Source of the DNA: Clostridium sp. K4410.MGS-306
GTDB lineage: Bacteria > Cyanobacteriota > Vampirovibrionia > Gastranaerophilales > Gastranaerophilaceae
Length of the DNA stretch: 64,000 nucleotides
Direction of reading: 5' to 3'
NCBI GenBank assembly: GCA_000980375.1
Contig: LARD01000001.1
Location: 62,001 to 126,000, forward strand
Shown here: positions 33,500-42,525 of the stretch, one piece after another
Layout: every line of letters begins with the position of its first letter
Position numbering within the stretch: position 1 is the stretch's first letter
Translations under genes and position numbers: made by a program
Notes under the pieces: model-generated
Database searches by the model: none
Seen by the model: only the letters and a program-made list of their open reading frames with translations
What the model was told of the DNA's origin: nothing

Positions 33500-34729
33500 A
33501 TGAATTTATTTGACTCACTTGAAAATTCTAATAAACAAGTTCCGCTTGCAGAAACTTTAAGACCAAAGACACTTGATGAGTATCTTGGCCAGAATCAGGT
33601 TGTTGGTGAAAATACAGCTTTTATCAACCTGTTGCGCTCTGGCAGGTTGTTTTCCTGTATATTCTGGGGGCCGCCCGGCTGCGGAAAAACGACTCTTGCT
33701 CGTTTAATTGCCTCCAACACGAACAGTGAATTTATTGAGCTCAGTGCTGTTAATTCAGGTATCAAAGATATAAAAGATTGTGTTGAAAAAGCCAAAGAAA
33801 ATCTGCGCTACAATAAAAAAACAATTCTTTTTATAGATGAGATACACAGATACTCTAAAACACAGCAGGATGCACTGTTGCCGTATTTAGAAAACGGTAC
33901 TTTCTATCTTATTGGTTCAACAACGGAAAACCCATCATTTCAGGTTGTGCCGGCTCTTATATCAAGGGTGCAGGTGCTTATGCTTCAACCTATTGATGAT
34001 GACAATTTGTACTCGATTGTCGAAAAAGGGTTTAAATATCTTTCAGATAAGCATGGCCCTATTGTCTTAAAGCAACAAGTCATTGATTTTATTGTGAAAT
34101 ATGCAACAGGCGATGCCAGGCTTGCTTTAAACCTTGTGGAAAATTCATACTTTGCTGCTGATTTTAAAGATAACACAAGATGTCTCTCTCTTGAGATACT
34201 TGAGAGTCTTGCTCAAGAAAAAAGAATAAAATACTCTCGTCAGGAACATTATGATATGGCATCTGCTTTTCAAAAAAGCATGCGTGGAAGTGATAAAAAT
34301 GCAGCTATATACTGGCTTGCCAAGATGATAGCTGCAGGCGAGGACCCTCGTTTTATTGCAAGAAGAATGATAGTTTGTGCAGCGGAAGATGTTGGAGATG
34401 CTGACCCTAATGCTTTTAATATTGCAGTAAATGCGCACAAATCAGTTGAGCTGCTTGGCCTTCCCGAGGGTAGAATACCTTTGGCTCTGGCTGTTGAGTA
34501 TATTTGTGATGCTCCAAAATCCAATGCTGCTATCTGTGCAATAGATGAGGCGCTTGCCGATATTGCCGGCGGGCTTGACTATCCTCCGCCCATGCATTTG
34601 AGAGATGCACATTATAAGGATGCAAAAAAATACGGGTTTGGTAAAGGTTATGTTTATACCCATGACAATCCTGAATACAAACAGCAGTTTTTGCCAGATG
34701 AGCTCAAAGACAAAAGGTATTTTAAATGA
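33500..34729 (+). CDS. rarA: Replication-associated recombination protein A
   Basis: 409 residues. An AAA ATPase that acts at stalled replication forks. Walker A is G-P-P-G-C-G-K-T-T, Walker B is I-L-F-I-D-E-I-H-R, sensor region I-G-S-T-T-E-N-P-S-F, and the C-terminal part has G-S-D-K-N-A-A-I-Y-W-L-A and R-D-A-H-Y, all standard for MgsA/RarA. The N-terminus L-A-E-T-L-R-P-K-T-L-D-E-Y-L-G-Q resembles clamp-loader-like AAA proteins. Followed by a terminator. Confidence 0.96.
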   Translation: MNLFDSLENSNKQVPLAETLRPKTLDEYLGQNQVVGENTAFINLLRSGRLFSCIFWGPPGCGKTTLARLIASNTNSEFIELSAVNSGIKDIKDCVEKAKENLRYNKKTILFIDEIHRYSKTQQDALLPYLENGTFYLIGSTTENPSFQVVPALISRVQVLMLQPIDDDNLYSIVEKGFKYLSDKHGPIVLKQQVIDFIVKYATGDARLALNLVENSYFAADFKDNTRCLSLEILESLAQEKRIKYSRQEHYDMASAFQKSMRGSDKNAAIYWLAKMIAAGEDPRFIARRMIVCAAEDVGDADPNAFNIAVNAHKSVELLGLPEGRIPLALAVEYICDAPKSNAAICAIDEALADIAGGLDYPPPMHLRDAHYKDAKKYGFGKGYVYTHDNPEYKQQFLPDELKDKRYFK

Positions 34730-34741
34730 AAATTTAAAGTA

Positions 34742-34776
34742 AAAAGCCAAATTCTTTATTGAATTTGGCTTTATTA
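34742..34776. terminator. Terminator between rarA and the coiled-coil gene
   Basis: AAGCCAAATTC, loop TTTATT, GAATTTGGCTT, then T-rich. Convergent position and A-run at left make it usable from both sides. Confidence 0.85.
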
Positions 34777-34797
34777 TTGGTGTATTTGTGATTTTTA

Positions 34798-35337
34798 TTA
34801 AGCGAATTTCGGAGCTGAACGTTCGATTTCTTTGTCTTCTTGTTGTTCGACTTTTTCCAATTCTTTTTGAGCTGCGTTCAACTGTGTTTCTAAAGATTTT
34901 CTTTGAAGCTCTATTTGAGTTTCCATATCTTTTACTTGTCTCATCTTGTTTTCGTTGACTGTTTCCATCATCTGGTTCATTGAGCTCAACAGCATGCCTG
35001 GGCCGGTTGACATAAAGTTGCCGCCGCCGTTCATATACATACCGAGCATTTGTGTATAAAGTGCTTTTGTTTCCGGAGAATCTGTTTTGCCTCCATTATT
35101 TTGAATACTTTGTGATAATTGTTGACTTAAGATGTTTTGCTGCATTGTCATTCCCATTTGGAATGCGTTGCCGATAGTGCTAAAGAGGTTCCTCGTCGCT
35201 GCCATTGCTCTTTCCATTCGAGCGGCATTGTCGGCCAATGTCTGTTGTTGCTGACTCAACTGCAGTATCCGCATCGATAGCTGGTTAACGCGGTTGGTCA
35301 ACATCAATTTTCTTGCTGTGAAAATTGCATAACCCAT
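34798..35337 (-). CDS. Gln/Met-rich coiled-coil protein, unknown
   Basis: 179 residues with no signal peptide. It opens M-G-Y-A-I-F-T-A-R-K-L-M-L-T-N-R-V, followed by heptad-rich helices (about 12-50), a Met/Gly/Asn-rich middle (about 85-125), and a charged coiled coil (about 125-172). The N-terminal pattern is distinctive, suggesting a conserved lineage family, possibly part of a fibre or secretion structure. It was not matched to a known family. About 120 bases separate it from the next gene upstream on this strand. Confidence 0.6.
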   Translation of the reverse strand: MGYAIFTARKLMLTNRVNQLSMRILQLSQQQQTLADNAARMERAMAATRNLFSTIGNAFQMGMTMQQNILSQQLSQSIQNNGGKTDSPETKALYTQMLGMYMNGGGNFMSTGPGMLLSSMNQMMETVNENKMRQVKDMETQIELQRKSLETQLNAAQKELEKVEQQEDKEIERSAPKFA

Positions 35338-35459
35338 TGTTTGGATTCCTCTCGTGTTTTAATTAATTCCTCGTATATAAATAAAAACATTCTACATTCA
35401 ATAATTGCTTAATTTCTTCATGTTTTGTAAAGATTCTGTAACAATTATAAATAATATGT

Positions 35460-35867
35460 TTATTGCACATTGCTGCAATTGCGCTCATTGTGCATATCTT
35501 GAGGAGTCATCGTCCAAACTTTTATGTTATATTTTTTAGCTACTTCTTGTAATCTTGTCAGGTATTTTACATCTTTTTGAGGATTTTCCATTATTAAAAC
35601 AACACCTGCTGTTTTATTTGTACAAAGGCTGTAATAAAGAGCCTGGCCTATTGATTCAGCCCATTTTTGAGCAAAATCAAACTCTATTGCATGTTCTTTT
35701 GTAAGGCAGTCTATTCTTGTTTTGTCATTCAGAATATATTCTGTAGCTCCATTATGAGCCTTGCACCATACATTCTGGTATTCTTTCTCCAGATATTGAT
35801 GTGCTGCAAAACATTTGCCTGTTGAAGCAAATAAAAAGACCACAAGAAATATTATCAATTGCTTCAT
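35460..35867 (-). CDS. Secreted protein with possible nuclease-like core
   Basis: 135 residues with a signal peptide ending near G-K-C-F-A-A. The mature part has W-C-K-A-H-N-G, then R-I-D-C-L-T-K-E-H-A-I-E-F-D-F-A-Q-K-W-A-E-S-I-G-Q-A-L, then V-V-L-I-M-E. The D...E-x-D with a following helix and a strand resembles PD-(D/E)XK nuclease-type folds, but this is inference and the usual Lys is Asp. Four Cys in the mature part (about 35, 54, 82 and 130) could form disulfides. Single gene ahead of the tRNA-Val terminator. Confidence 0.6.
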   Translation of the reverse strand: MKQLIIFLVVFLFASTGKCFAAHQYLEKEYQNVWCKAHNGATEYILNDKTRIDCLTKEHAIEFDFAQKWAESIGQALYYSLCTNKTAGVVLIMENPQKDVKYLTRLQEVAKKYNIKVWTMTPQDMHNERNCSNVQ

Positions 35868-35945
35868 TAATAACCTCTATTTATTTAATTTATAGAAGTT
35901 ATTATATTGATTAAAAAAAAAGACCTATTACATTTATGCAAAATA

Positions 35946-35972
35946 AAAAAGACGACTTATAGCCGTCTTTTA
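35946..35972 (-). terminator. Terminator of tRNA-Val
   Basis: AAAGACG pairs with CGTCTTT around a loop, with an A-rich flank giving a T-run on the minus strand. It lies about 5 bases past the tRNA CCA end. Confidence 0.85.
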
Positions 35973-35976
35973 TTAA

Positions 35977-36052
35977 TGGTGGGCGTTGAGAGGCTCGAAC
36001 TCCCGACATCTTCCTTGTAAGGGAAGCGCTCTACCAACTGAGCTAAACGCCC
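35977..36052 (-). tRNA. tRNA-Val (anticodon TAC)
   Basis: The complement folds as a 76-base cloverleaf. Acceptor arms GGGCGTT and AACGCCC pair, D-arm contains AGCTCAGTTGGTAGAGC, the anticodon loop CTTACAA gives TAC for Val, and T-loop reads GTTCGAGCC. CCA is encoded. Confidence 0.97.
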
Positions 36053-36110
36053 GAATCAATTGGTTTGTATAACTATATTACTAAATAAATATGCTCTGTC
36101 AATAATTTTG

Positions 36111-37526
36111 TTATTTTTTTGAAAAAAGTCCGAGAAGTTTATCTAAAAATCCCTGTTCATCAACCATTTCACCACTGGCGAGAAGATCAACTTTCTTTTT
36201 TATTTCCTCTTTTTCATCAGAATTAGGTGCAAATTTAAGATATTTTTGATAATAATCTATCGCTTCGTCAATTCTTCTGCTATTTTCGGCATGCTTGCCA
36301 AGTTTCAAAAATGTATCATAATCTTTGGTATTAATTTCTGACAGTGCAAAAAGATATTCCATAACCTTATCTTCATACCCCTGTTCCTCATAGAATTTGA
36401 CCAGCCTTTTTAGTGTTGCAATATCATCTGTTTCTATTGCAACAAGCTTTTCACAAAATTCTGCACAAGCAAAGTTGTCATTGAGCACTGAATAGAGATT
36501 AATCAAATCTTTTATGGCCCTTGTATCTTTGGGGTTAGTGTTGTATGCATTTAAATACTCATCAAGTGCCAGTTCATGGTTATTTTTCTTTATGTAGTAT
36601 TTTCCCCAGTTGTAGTGTGCTTCATAATCGTTGTTTTGTTTTTCGTAAACTAGAGCTCTCATTTGGCTTGGCAGAGGGCTGTCGGGGTTAAGTTTTTCAA
36701 ACATTTTAATATATTTTAAGGTGTTTTCGTCTTCGCCCTTATTGTAATAATATTCTGCCATCAAAGCAGGATAGCTTATATCTTGCTTGTCTTTATCTGT
36801 AAGCGTTTGTAACAGCTCATATGCTTCATCATTTTTTTCCTGCATAAGAAGTGCTTTTATTTTATTAAACACACTTACTGCATATTTTTCAGCCTGTTCA
36901 CAGTTTCCTGTTGCGAGGTATAATTGGCAAAGAAATTCTTTAATAGCAACGCTTTGAGGGTAATGATTTATTGCTTGTTGCAGTACATTGATTGCTGCCG
37001 GTTTATCCTCTGTATAATATAAATTTGCCAGTGATAAATAAACATTTTCGTTGTGGTCGTGGTCTAAAATTTTTAAATATTCATCAATAGCCTGCATGGG
37101 TTTGTTAATAATCTCATAGCTTTGCGCAAGAAGATATCGGGCTGTTATTATTTCTTTTTCATCGCTTGTGTTATTTATTGCTTTTTTGTAGTCATCAGTT
37201 GCCTGTGCTATACGCTGTTCCAGTGTTTTCAGCTTTGCTCTTGTCATGTAATATTCATATTTGTTGTTATGAAAATATAAATCAAGAAGCTGGTTATAAG
37301 ATATAGGATCCTCAGGCTTTAATGCCATAAAAAGATTCCAGTAATTGATTGCATCATCATTGTAATTAAGGGTTTGAGCTGCAACAGCAAGTTTTTGCAG
37401 CACATCTGTATCGTTTTTATCAATTTCGTGTGCATATTTGTAGCATTCATAAGCCTGCTCAAATTTGTCTTCATCTTCAAATTGTTGTGCTTTTATCAGT
37501 GCCTGTGCAATAGTTTTATTTGCCAT
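36111..37526 (-). CDS. TPR-repeat protein
   Basis: 471 residues of helix pairs in 34-residue steps, about ten to twelve repeats. Typical pieces are F-E-Q-A-Y-E-C-Y-K-Y-A, D-D-A-I-N-Y-W-N-L, A-I-D-E-Y-L-K-I-L and I-D-E-A-I-D-Y-Y-Q-K-Y-L. No signal peptide or membrane segment, so cytoplasmic. Such proteins are scaffolds for other proteins. The nearby gene at 40878 and that at 53642 are also TPR proteins of similar type. The partner is unknown. Single gene upstream of tRNA-Val. Confidence 0.85.
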   Translation of the reverse strand: MANKTIAQALIKAQQFEDEDKFEQAYECYKYAHEIDKNDTDVLQKLAVAAQTLNYNDDAINYWNLFMALKPEDPISYNQLLDLYFHNNKYEYYMTRAKLKTLEQRIAQATDDYKKAINNTSDEKEIITARYLLAQSYEIINKPMQAIDEYLKILDHDHNENVYLSLANLYYTEDKPAAINVLQQAINHYPQSVAIKEFLCQLYLATGNCEQAEKYAVSVFNKIKALLMQEKNDEAYELLQTLTDKDKQDISYPALMAEYYYNKGEDENTLKYIKMFEKLNPDSPLPSQMRALVYEKQNNDYEAHYNWGKYYIKKNNHELALDEYLNAYNTNPKDTRAIKDLINLYSVLNDNFACAEFCEKLVAIETDDIATLKRLVKFYEEQGYEDKVMEYLFALSEINTKDYDTFLKLGKHAENSRRIDEAIDYYQKYLKFAPNSDEKEEIKKKVDLLASGEMVDEQGFLDKLLGLFSKK

Positions 37527-37640
37527 TTAGATATCCCCTAATGATGATTTTTATTAATGTTCTTTTTATTTATTGATTATACAAAACATATTCTTTTGAA
37601 ACAAGAACAAGAGATTAATAATTGGTGCTAATATATTGTT

Positions 37641-39635
37641 ATGGAAAAAAAGTTTGAAATAGTATCAAATCATAAACCGGCCGGAGATCAGCCAAAAGCT
37701 ATTGAATCACTTGTTGAAGGGATAAACTCCGGTTGTGATGCACAAACCCTGCTTGGTATTACAGGTTCAGGTAAAACCTTTACAATTGCCAATGTTATTG
37801 AGCGTGTGCAAAAGCCTACACTTGTCATTGCGCATAATAAAACCCTTGCAGCTCAATTGTATAATGAGTTTCGTGAACTATTTCCCAATAATGCAGTAGA
37901 GTATTTCATCAGCTATTATGACTATTATCAACCGGAAGCTTATATTCCCAGAACAGACACATTCATTGAAAAATCCGCTACAATTAATGAAGAAATTGAC
38001 CGCCTCCGTCACAATACAACAAGGAGTCTTTATACAAGAAAAGATGTTATTGTTATTGCTTCAGTAAGCTGTATATACGGTCTGGGCTCACCGGAAAGTT
38101 ACTACAAAGGCTCTGTCACACTGAAAGTAGGGGGGCAAATGGACAGGGAAGAGCTTTTGCATCATCTTGTGGCTGCTCAATATTCAAGAAACGATTTGGA
38201 GCTGGACAGGGCTAATTTCCGAGCAAGAGGTGATGTTGTAGAAGTAATGCCTTCGTACGAAAAAGTTATCACACGGGTGAGCTTTTTCGGTGATGAAATA
38301 GAAAAAATTACAAGAATAGACAATGTAACAGGTGAAATTCTTGAAACACCTAAAGAAGTTGTACTTTTCCCTGCTGTGCATTACCTGTCTGATGATGAAG
38401 ACAAGGAAGAAACAATCAGACTAATTAAAGAAGAGCTAAAAATAAGGCTGGGAGAGCTTTATGCACAAAATAAACTGGTAGAAGCGCAGCGACTTGAACA
38501 AAGAGTTAAATACGACATTGAAATGATAAAAGAGATGGGATATTGTTCTTGTATTGAAAACTATTCCCGTATAATAGAAAGAAGAGCTCCCGGTTCTGCA
38601 CCAAAAACATTGATTGATTACTTTAAGGACGATTTTTTGCTTGTAATAGATGAGTCTCACGTTACTATCCCTCAATTAAAGGGTATGTACAGAGGTGATG
38701 CGGCAAGAAAAGATGTGCTAATTGATTATGGGTTCAGACTTCCTTGTGCCAAGGATAACAGACCTCTTACTGATGAAGAATTCTGGGAAAGGGTTCATCA
38801 AAAAATATTTATATCTGCAACACCTGCTGAATTTGAACGCAGTATTTCAGACCAGATGGTTGAGCAAATTATCAGGCCAACAGGGCTTGTCGATCCTGAA
38901 ATCAGTGTCAGACCTACGGAAAATCAGGTGGATGACCTTATTTCGGAAATCCAAAAAATAACAGATAAGAATGAAAGAGTTCTAATAACAACACTTACAA
39001 AAAGAATGGCCGAAGACCTTACTGAATATATGAATCAAATGGGGGTAAGAGTACGTTATTTGCACAGCGAAATTCAATCATTAGAGCGTGTTGAAATCTT
39101 AAGAGATTTAAGGCTCGGCACTTTTGATGTTCTTGTTGGGGTTAACCTGCTTAGAGAAGGGCTTGATATTCCGGAAGTTTCACTTGTTGCTATTATGGAT
39201 GCTGATAAAGAGGGATTTTTGCGTTCAGAAACAAGTCTTATCCAAACTATAGGCCGTGCAGCAAGAAATTCTACAGGCAAAGTTATTATGTATGCTGATA
39301 AAATGACTGACAGTATGAATGCTGCGATTTCAGAAACCAACAGGCGTAGACAAATACAAATGGCATACAATCTTGAACATAATATTATACCCAAAACTAT
39401 TAAAAAACCTATTGAAAATAACCTTCTGCAGCTTGTTTCAAGTTACCGGAACCTTGAAGATATTGTTGCGGAAGAAATGGTTGAGATGAATTTGTCTGTT
39501 AAAGATATACCAAAACTTATTCAAAAACTCGAAAAAGATATGCATTCTGCAGCCAAAGTTTTGGATTTTGAAAGGGCTGCTCAAATCAGAGATCAATTGA
39601 AAAAATTAAGGGAAATGTCTAAATCAAAAGGCTAA
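37641..39635 (+). CDS. uvrB: UvrABC system protein B
   Basis: 664 residues, full length. Damage-verifying helicase of nucleotide excision repair. Walker A is G-I-T-G-S-G-K-T, the beta-hairpin region has [12 protein letters not shown], the DEAD-like box is V-I-D-E-S-H, and motif VI is Q-T-I-G-R-A-A-R-N. The C-terminal UVR motif (about 620-655, [18 protein letters not shown]) binds UvrC. uvrA and uvrC are not adjacent. Confidence 0.98.
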   Translation: MEKKFEIVSNHKPAGDQPKAIESLVEGINSGCDAQTLLGITGSGKTFTIANVIERVQKPTLVIAHNKTLAAQLYNEFRELFPNNAVEYFISYYDYYQPEAYIPRTDTFIEKSATINEEIDRLRHNTTRSLYTRKDVIVIASVSCIYGLGSPESYYKGSVTLKVGGQMDREELLHHLVAAQYSRNDLELDRANFRARGDVVEVMPSYEKVITRVSFFGDEIEKITRIDNVTGEILETPKEVVLFPAVHYLSDDEDKEETIRLIKEELKIRLGELYAQNKLVEAQRLEQRVKYDIEMIKEMGYCSCIENYSRIIERRAPGSAPKTLIDYFKDDFLLVIDESHVTIPQLKGMYRGDAARKDVLIDYGFRLPCAKDNRPLTDEEFWERVHQKIFISATPAEFERSISDQMVEQIIRPTGLVDPEISVRPTENQVDDLISEIQKITDKNERVLITTLTKRMAEDLTEYMNQMGVRVRYLHSEIQSLERVEILRDLRLGTFDVLVGVNLLREGLDIPEVSLVAIMDADKEGFLRSETSLIQTIGRAARNSTGKVIMYADKMTDSMNAAISETNRRRQIQMAYNLEHNIIPKTIKKPIENNLLQLVSSYRNLEDIVAEEMVEMNLSVKDIPKLIQKLEKDMHSAAKVLDFERAAQIRDQLKKLREMSKSKG

Positions 39636-40330
39636 TAATAGTTGTTTTTACTTTCTATGTCAAAATGCAGCTGACCCCAGTAATCTGATAGGATAGCCAG
39701 GTTCATTGTGACAAAAAATACTGAAACGTAATTAAATAAAGGGCCTATTTTAAAGAACGAATAGATAAGATACAGCGTAGGTGCTACTACAAAAAGGGAA
39801 TATATTGCTATCAATAAAAGGCAAACCACTGTATAAACAAGTACATCTGCTACACCTGCAACTATTTTGGAAGCATCAAATCCGTCTTTAAGTACATAGT
39901 TTTGGTTAAAGTTTATCAATGCCGTCACAAGTACTGCCAGTATAAAAAAACGTATAAGCCATATTGCTACCAGCTGTGGAACACCTTCAAAATTAAAAAG
40001 TCCGACAACAAAGCTGACAACAAAAAAGCCTATTAAAATAAAGGGAAGAGATATAATAAGGGCTTTTGTTGCAACCGAGAAAAATAAAACAGGATCAATA
40101 GGCGGAAGGGTCTGTATTCGTTGATTTATACGGTTACTCATTATAATTGAGCAAAACCCGAGATATATATAAAATATTGTAATCCACACAACTGCATTGA
40201 CGAGGCTGAAAGATTCTCCGGGCACAATCATGCTTGATAGCAAATAAAGCACATAGCTGAACACTCCCAGCTTAAGCAAGGAATAGTTGTCTTGGTATAC
40301 CGATCTTATTGAATCAACTATTGACGCCAT
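39632..40330 (-). CDS. Multi-pass membrane protein, unknown
   Basis: 232 residues with about six hydrophobic helices (near 22-42, 47-65, 85-115, 120-140, 160-190 and 195-215). The N-terminus resembles the inner-membrane DUF4013-type layout but the match is not firm. Its last bases overlap the uvrB stop. The divergent gap to the next plus-strand gene (187 bases) contains two large inverted repeats. Function unknown. Confidence 0.7.
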   Translation of the reverse strand: MASIVDSIRSVYQDNYSLLKLGVFSYVLYLLSSMIVPGESFSLVNAVVWITIFYIYLGFCSIIMSNRINQRIQTLPPIDPVLFFSVATKALIISLPFILIGFFVVSFVVGLFNFEGVPQLVAIWLIRFFILAVLVTALINFNQNYVLKDGFDASKIVAGVADVLVYTVVCLLLIAIYSLFVVAPTLYLIYSFFKIGPLFNYVSVFFVTMNLAILSDYWGQLHFDIESKNNYY

Positions 40331-40395
40331 TAAATTTCCCTTTGCGTCCTATTATAATATTTATCTATTTAATACACAACTACTGCATATACTTG

Positions 40396-40421
40396 ATTTT
40401 CGGGCTAAACAGCCCGAAAAT
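40396..40421. repeat. Perfect 11-base inverted repeat in a divergent gap
   Basis: ATTTTCGGGCT, loop AAAC, AGCCCGAAAAT. It lies between divergent starts (40330 and 40518), so it is unlikely to be an ordinary terminator; it could be an operator or attenuator. Confidence 0.55.
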
Positions 40422-40426
40422 GCTGG

Positions 40427-40477
40427 CTTATTATCCACATGGCTAATAAAGATTAACCCCATGGTTGTGGAAATAAG
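40427..40477. repeat. Imperfect inverted repeat with a DnaA-box-like end
   Basis: CTTATTATCCACATGG and CCATGGTTGTGGAAATAAG face each other with 15 bases between. The left arm holds TTATCCACA (40431-40439), identical to the DnaA-box consensus. Function unknown. Confidence 0.45.
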
Positions 40478-40517
40478 GTGAAAAGTATACATAATATTAA
40501 TATGAGGAGAGAAGTAT

Positions 40518-40856
40518 ATGTTAAAAGGACTTTCGGGTCAGGATTTAATAAATCAGAATTTAATCCAGGGAAATAACGTAGAAAAGTTGACATCGGCAAA
40601 AAAAAATCCATATGCCGATATCGACAAAAATCTTCTAATCGATGAAACCAGCATTTCAAATGAAGCAATCAACCTTTACCAAAGGGATATGGATATAAGA
40701 AAATTTGCTTCGCTTGCAATGTCTGACCCTGAAAACTTGAGCCACAACACACTTGTTGCTCAAAATGTTTTTTCATTACAGGATTCCAGTTTTGAAAACA
40801 AGGTTATAGAGGGTATTTTTAATAACAAAACTTTCTTAAAAGATCTGTTTGGTTAA
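40518..40856 (+). CDS. Small acidic protein, unknown
   Basis: 112 residues, no signal peptide. It opens M-L-K-G-L-S-G-Q-D-L-I-N-Q-N-L-I-Q-G-N-N, and later has L-A-M-S-D-P-E-N-L-S-H-N-T-L-V-A-Q-N-V-F-S. A GAGGAGAG ribosome site precedes it, and it ends 21 bases before the TPR gene, so the two are likely co-transcribed. The next gene also opens with a related G-L-S-G phrase. No family recognised. Confidence 0.7.
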   Translation: MLKGLSGQDLINQNLIQGNNVEKLTSAKKNPYADIDKNLLIDETSISNEAINLYQRDMDIRKFASLAMSDPENLSHNTLVAQNVFSLQDSSFENKVIEGIFNNKTFLKDLFG

Positions 40857-40877
40857 AAAGTTCAGATTAGGTAGGAT

Positions 40878-42128
40878 ATGGAAAATTCCGATATAGATAA
40901 TGTAAGAGGGCTGTCAGGCGTAGATTTTGAAGGCGATGACAGACATTCGTCTGAAAAAGTGGCGAGGGTATATGAGTTTTATGAATCAGGAAGATATCAA
41001 GAAGCTCTATCCATGGCTGAAGCTGACCCACAAATATCTGCAATGTCTTATGGACAGGTATTGATGGGCAATTGCTATAAGAAACTGGGCAGCAAAAATT
41101 CTGCAATGGCTCATTGGAAAAAGGCTGTTGAAATATCACCATTAGAACATTCCGCTTATATTAATATAGCCAACGAGCTCTATGAACAGGGCAATGCTGC
41201 AGAAGCTATTTTAAACTGGCATACTGCTGCAACAATTGTGCCTGAAAATCCCACAGTAAATTTAAACCTTGCTCTTGCTTATGACAAAAAGGGCAGTAGA
41301 ATCAAGGCTACAAAATATTTTGAAAAGTATTTGCGCTACGAGAAAAAGGTAAATACTCAGAATTATTTAACAATAAAACACACTATTAGTAATTTAACAG
41401 CTAAAGTGGATTTTCTTGCCAAAAAAGTAGAGGAATTTAAGCTGAAAAAAGACCTTAAAACCATAGCTGCACTTTATCTGAAAATGATTGCAACTTATGC
41501 TAATCTGCCTAATATATATTCTAATATTGCAGAAATATTTTATTTTGACAGGAACTTTGAAAAAGCACTTGAATTCTATTTGATTGTATATTTAAACTAT
41601 CCTCACACCCCGAAAATATTGCTCGAAATAGCCAATTTGTATTATGTTTTACAAAAGCCTGATTATGCATATGCATTTTATTCCAGAGCACTTGATGTGC
41701 TGCCTGATGGCACTTCTTACTATTCTAAAACAAAGTCAAAGATATCCTCTTTATCTTATATATTAAGAGATCCGGAGCTTATTGAAACTCATTTGCAAAA
41801 AGCAAGAGAAGCAGAAGCTCAAAATGAATATGAAAAAGCAATCAATGAATATGAAATCTATTTAATCTTAACAGAGTCGGATAATCCTGATATACAGCAA
41901 TTGATAGACAAGTATAAGATTTTTTTGAATCCCGAACCTTTTGTAATTAATGTTTTGTACAACCAAATTCCTGATTTGATGAACAAAAAAAAGCTTAATG
42001 CATGTGTTGAGTTGTGTGATAGAATAATGGCTCTTGCAACACAAAACTCAAAAGAGGTAATATATGCTATGAAGTGTAAATCAGAATGCAAACGTATAAT
42101 TATTGCGAGAGAACAATTCGGTGTTTAA
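40878..42128 (+). CDS. TPR-repeat protein
   Basis: 416 residues in helix pairs, for example Y-Q-E-A-L-S-M-A-E-A, S-A-M-A-H-W-K-K-A-V-E-I, A-E-A-I-L-N-W-H-T-A-A-T and Y-E-K-A-I-N-E-Y-E-I-Y-L. The first 25 residues are acidic and contain G-L-S-G-V-D-F-E-G, echoing G-L-S-G-Q-D-L at the start of the preceding small gene. Probably a cytoplasmic scaffold. It overlaps the YkgJ-type gene by a few bases. Partner unknown. Confidence 0.85.
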   Translation: MENSDIDNVRGLSGVDFEGDDRHSSEKVARVYEFYESGRYQEALSMAEADPQISAMSYGQVLMGNCYKKLGSKNSAMAHWKKAVEISPLEHSAYINIANELYEQGNAAEAILNWHTAATIVPENPTVNLNLALAYDKKGSRIKATKYFEKYLRYEKKVNTQNYLTIKHTISNLTAKVDFLAKKVEEFKLKKDLKTIAALYLKMIATYANLPNIYSNIAEIFYFDRNFEKALEFYLIVYLNYPHTPKILLEIANLYYVLQKPDYAYAFYSRALDVLPDGTSYYSKTKSKISSLSYILRDPELIETHLQKAREAEAQNEYEKAINEYEIYLILTESDNPDIQQLIDKYKIFLNPEPFVINVLYNQIPDLMNKKKLNACVELCDRIMALATQNSKEVIYAMKCKSECKRIIIAREQFGV

Positions 42129-42525
42129 AAAACTTAAAAAATTTTTTTATAAAAATATACTCAAACGAACTTATTACAGAAGCGGCCACTGTATTGGCTG
42201 CGGCGAATGCTGCCGGCAAATTTATGTCAGGCATGTAAAAAACGTTGTGCAGACTGAGGAGGAATTCCAAAAACTAAGACTTCTTCATCCTTTTTATACA
42301 TATTTAAAAATTGTCGGCAAAGATGATATAGGGCTAATATTTGAATGCCAGAATCTTGATAAAGAAACTAATCGTTGTAAAATTCATAAAAAAAGACCGG
42401 GTATATGCAGGCGTTATCCTGTAGAAGCTATTTTTATGATGGGTGGTGAACTGGGCAAAAAATGCGGTTATAAATTTACGCCTATTGAATCGTTTGATGA
42501 GGTCTTTAACAATTTAAATAAATAA
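42121..42525 (+). CDS. YkgJ-type Cys-cluster protein
   Basis: 134 residues. A CxxCxxxCC-type cluster (C-I-G-C-G-E-C-C-R) comes early and C-x-I-H-x-x-R-P-x-I-C-R-x-Y-P later, both hallmarks of the YkgJ family thought to bind a Zn or Fe-S cluster. A GTG at 42121 is chosen because it overlaps the stop of the TPR gene (GTGTTTAA); an in-frame TTG at 42103 is the alternative. Function of the family is unknown. The end overlaps folP by 12 bases, convergently. Confidence 0.82.
   Translation: MFKKLKKFFYKNILKRTYYRSGHCIGCGECCRQIYVRHVKNVVQTEEEFQKLRLLHPFYTYLKIVGKDDIGLIFECQNLDKETNRCKIHKKRPGICRRYPVEAIFMMGGELGKKCGYKFTPIESFDEVFNNLNK

Noticed and set aside
27792..36052. tRNA genes as integration sites with an island between them
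   Set aside because: The genes between are partly housekeeping (trxA, yajQ, rarA), there is no integrase, and no repeated tRNA end was found.
40431..40439. Replication origin
   Set aside because: Only one exact DnaA-box-like 9-mer, and no dnaA, dnaN or clustered boxes nearby.
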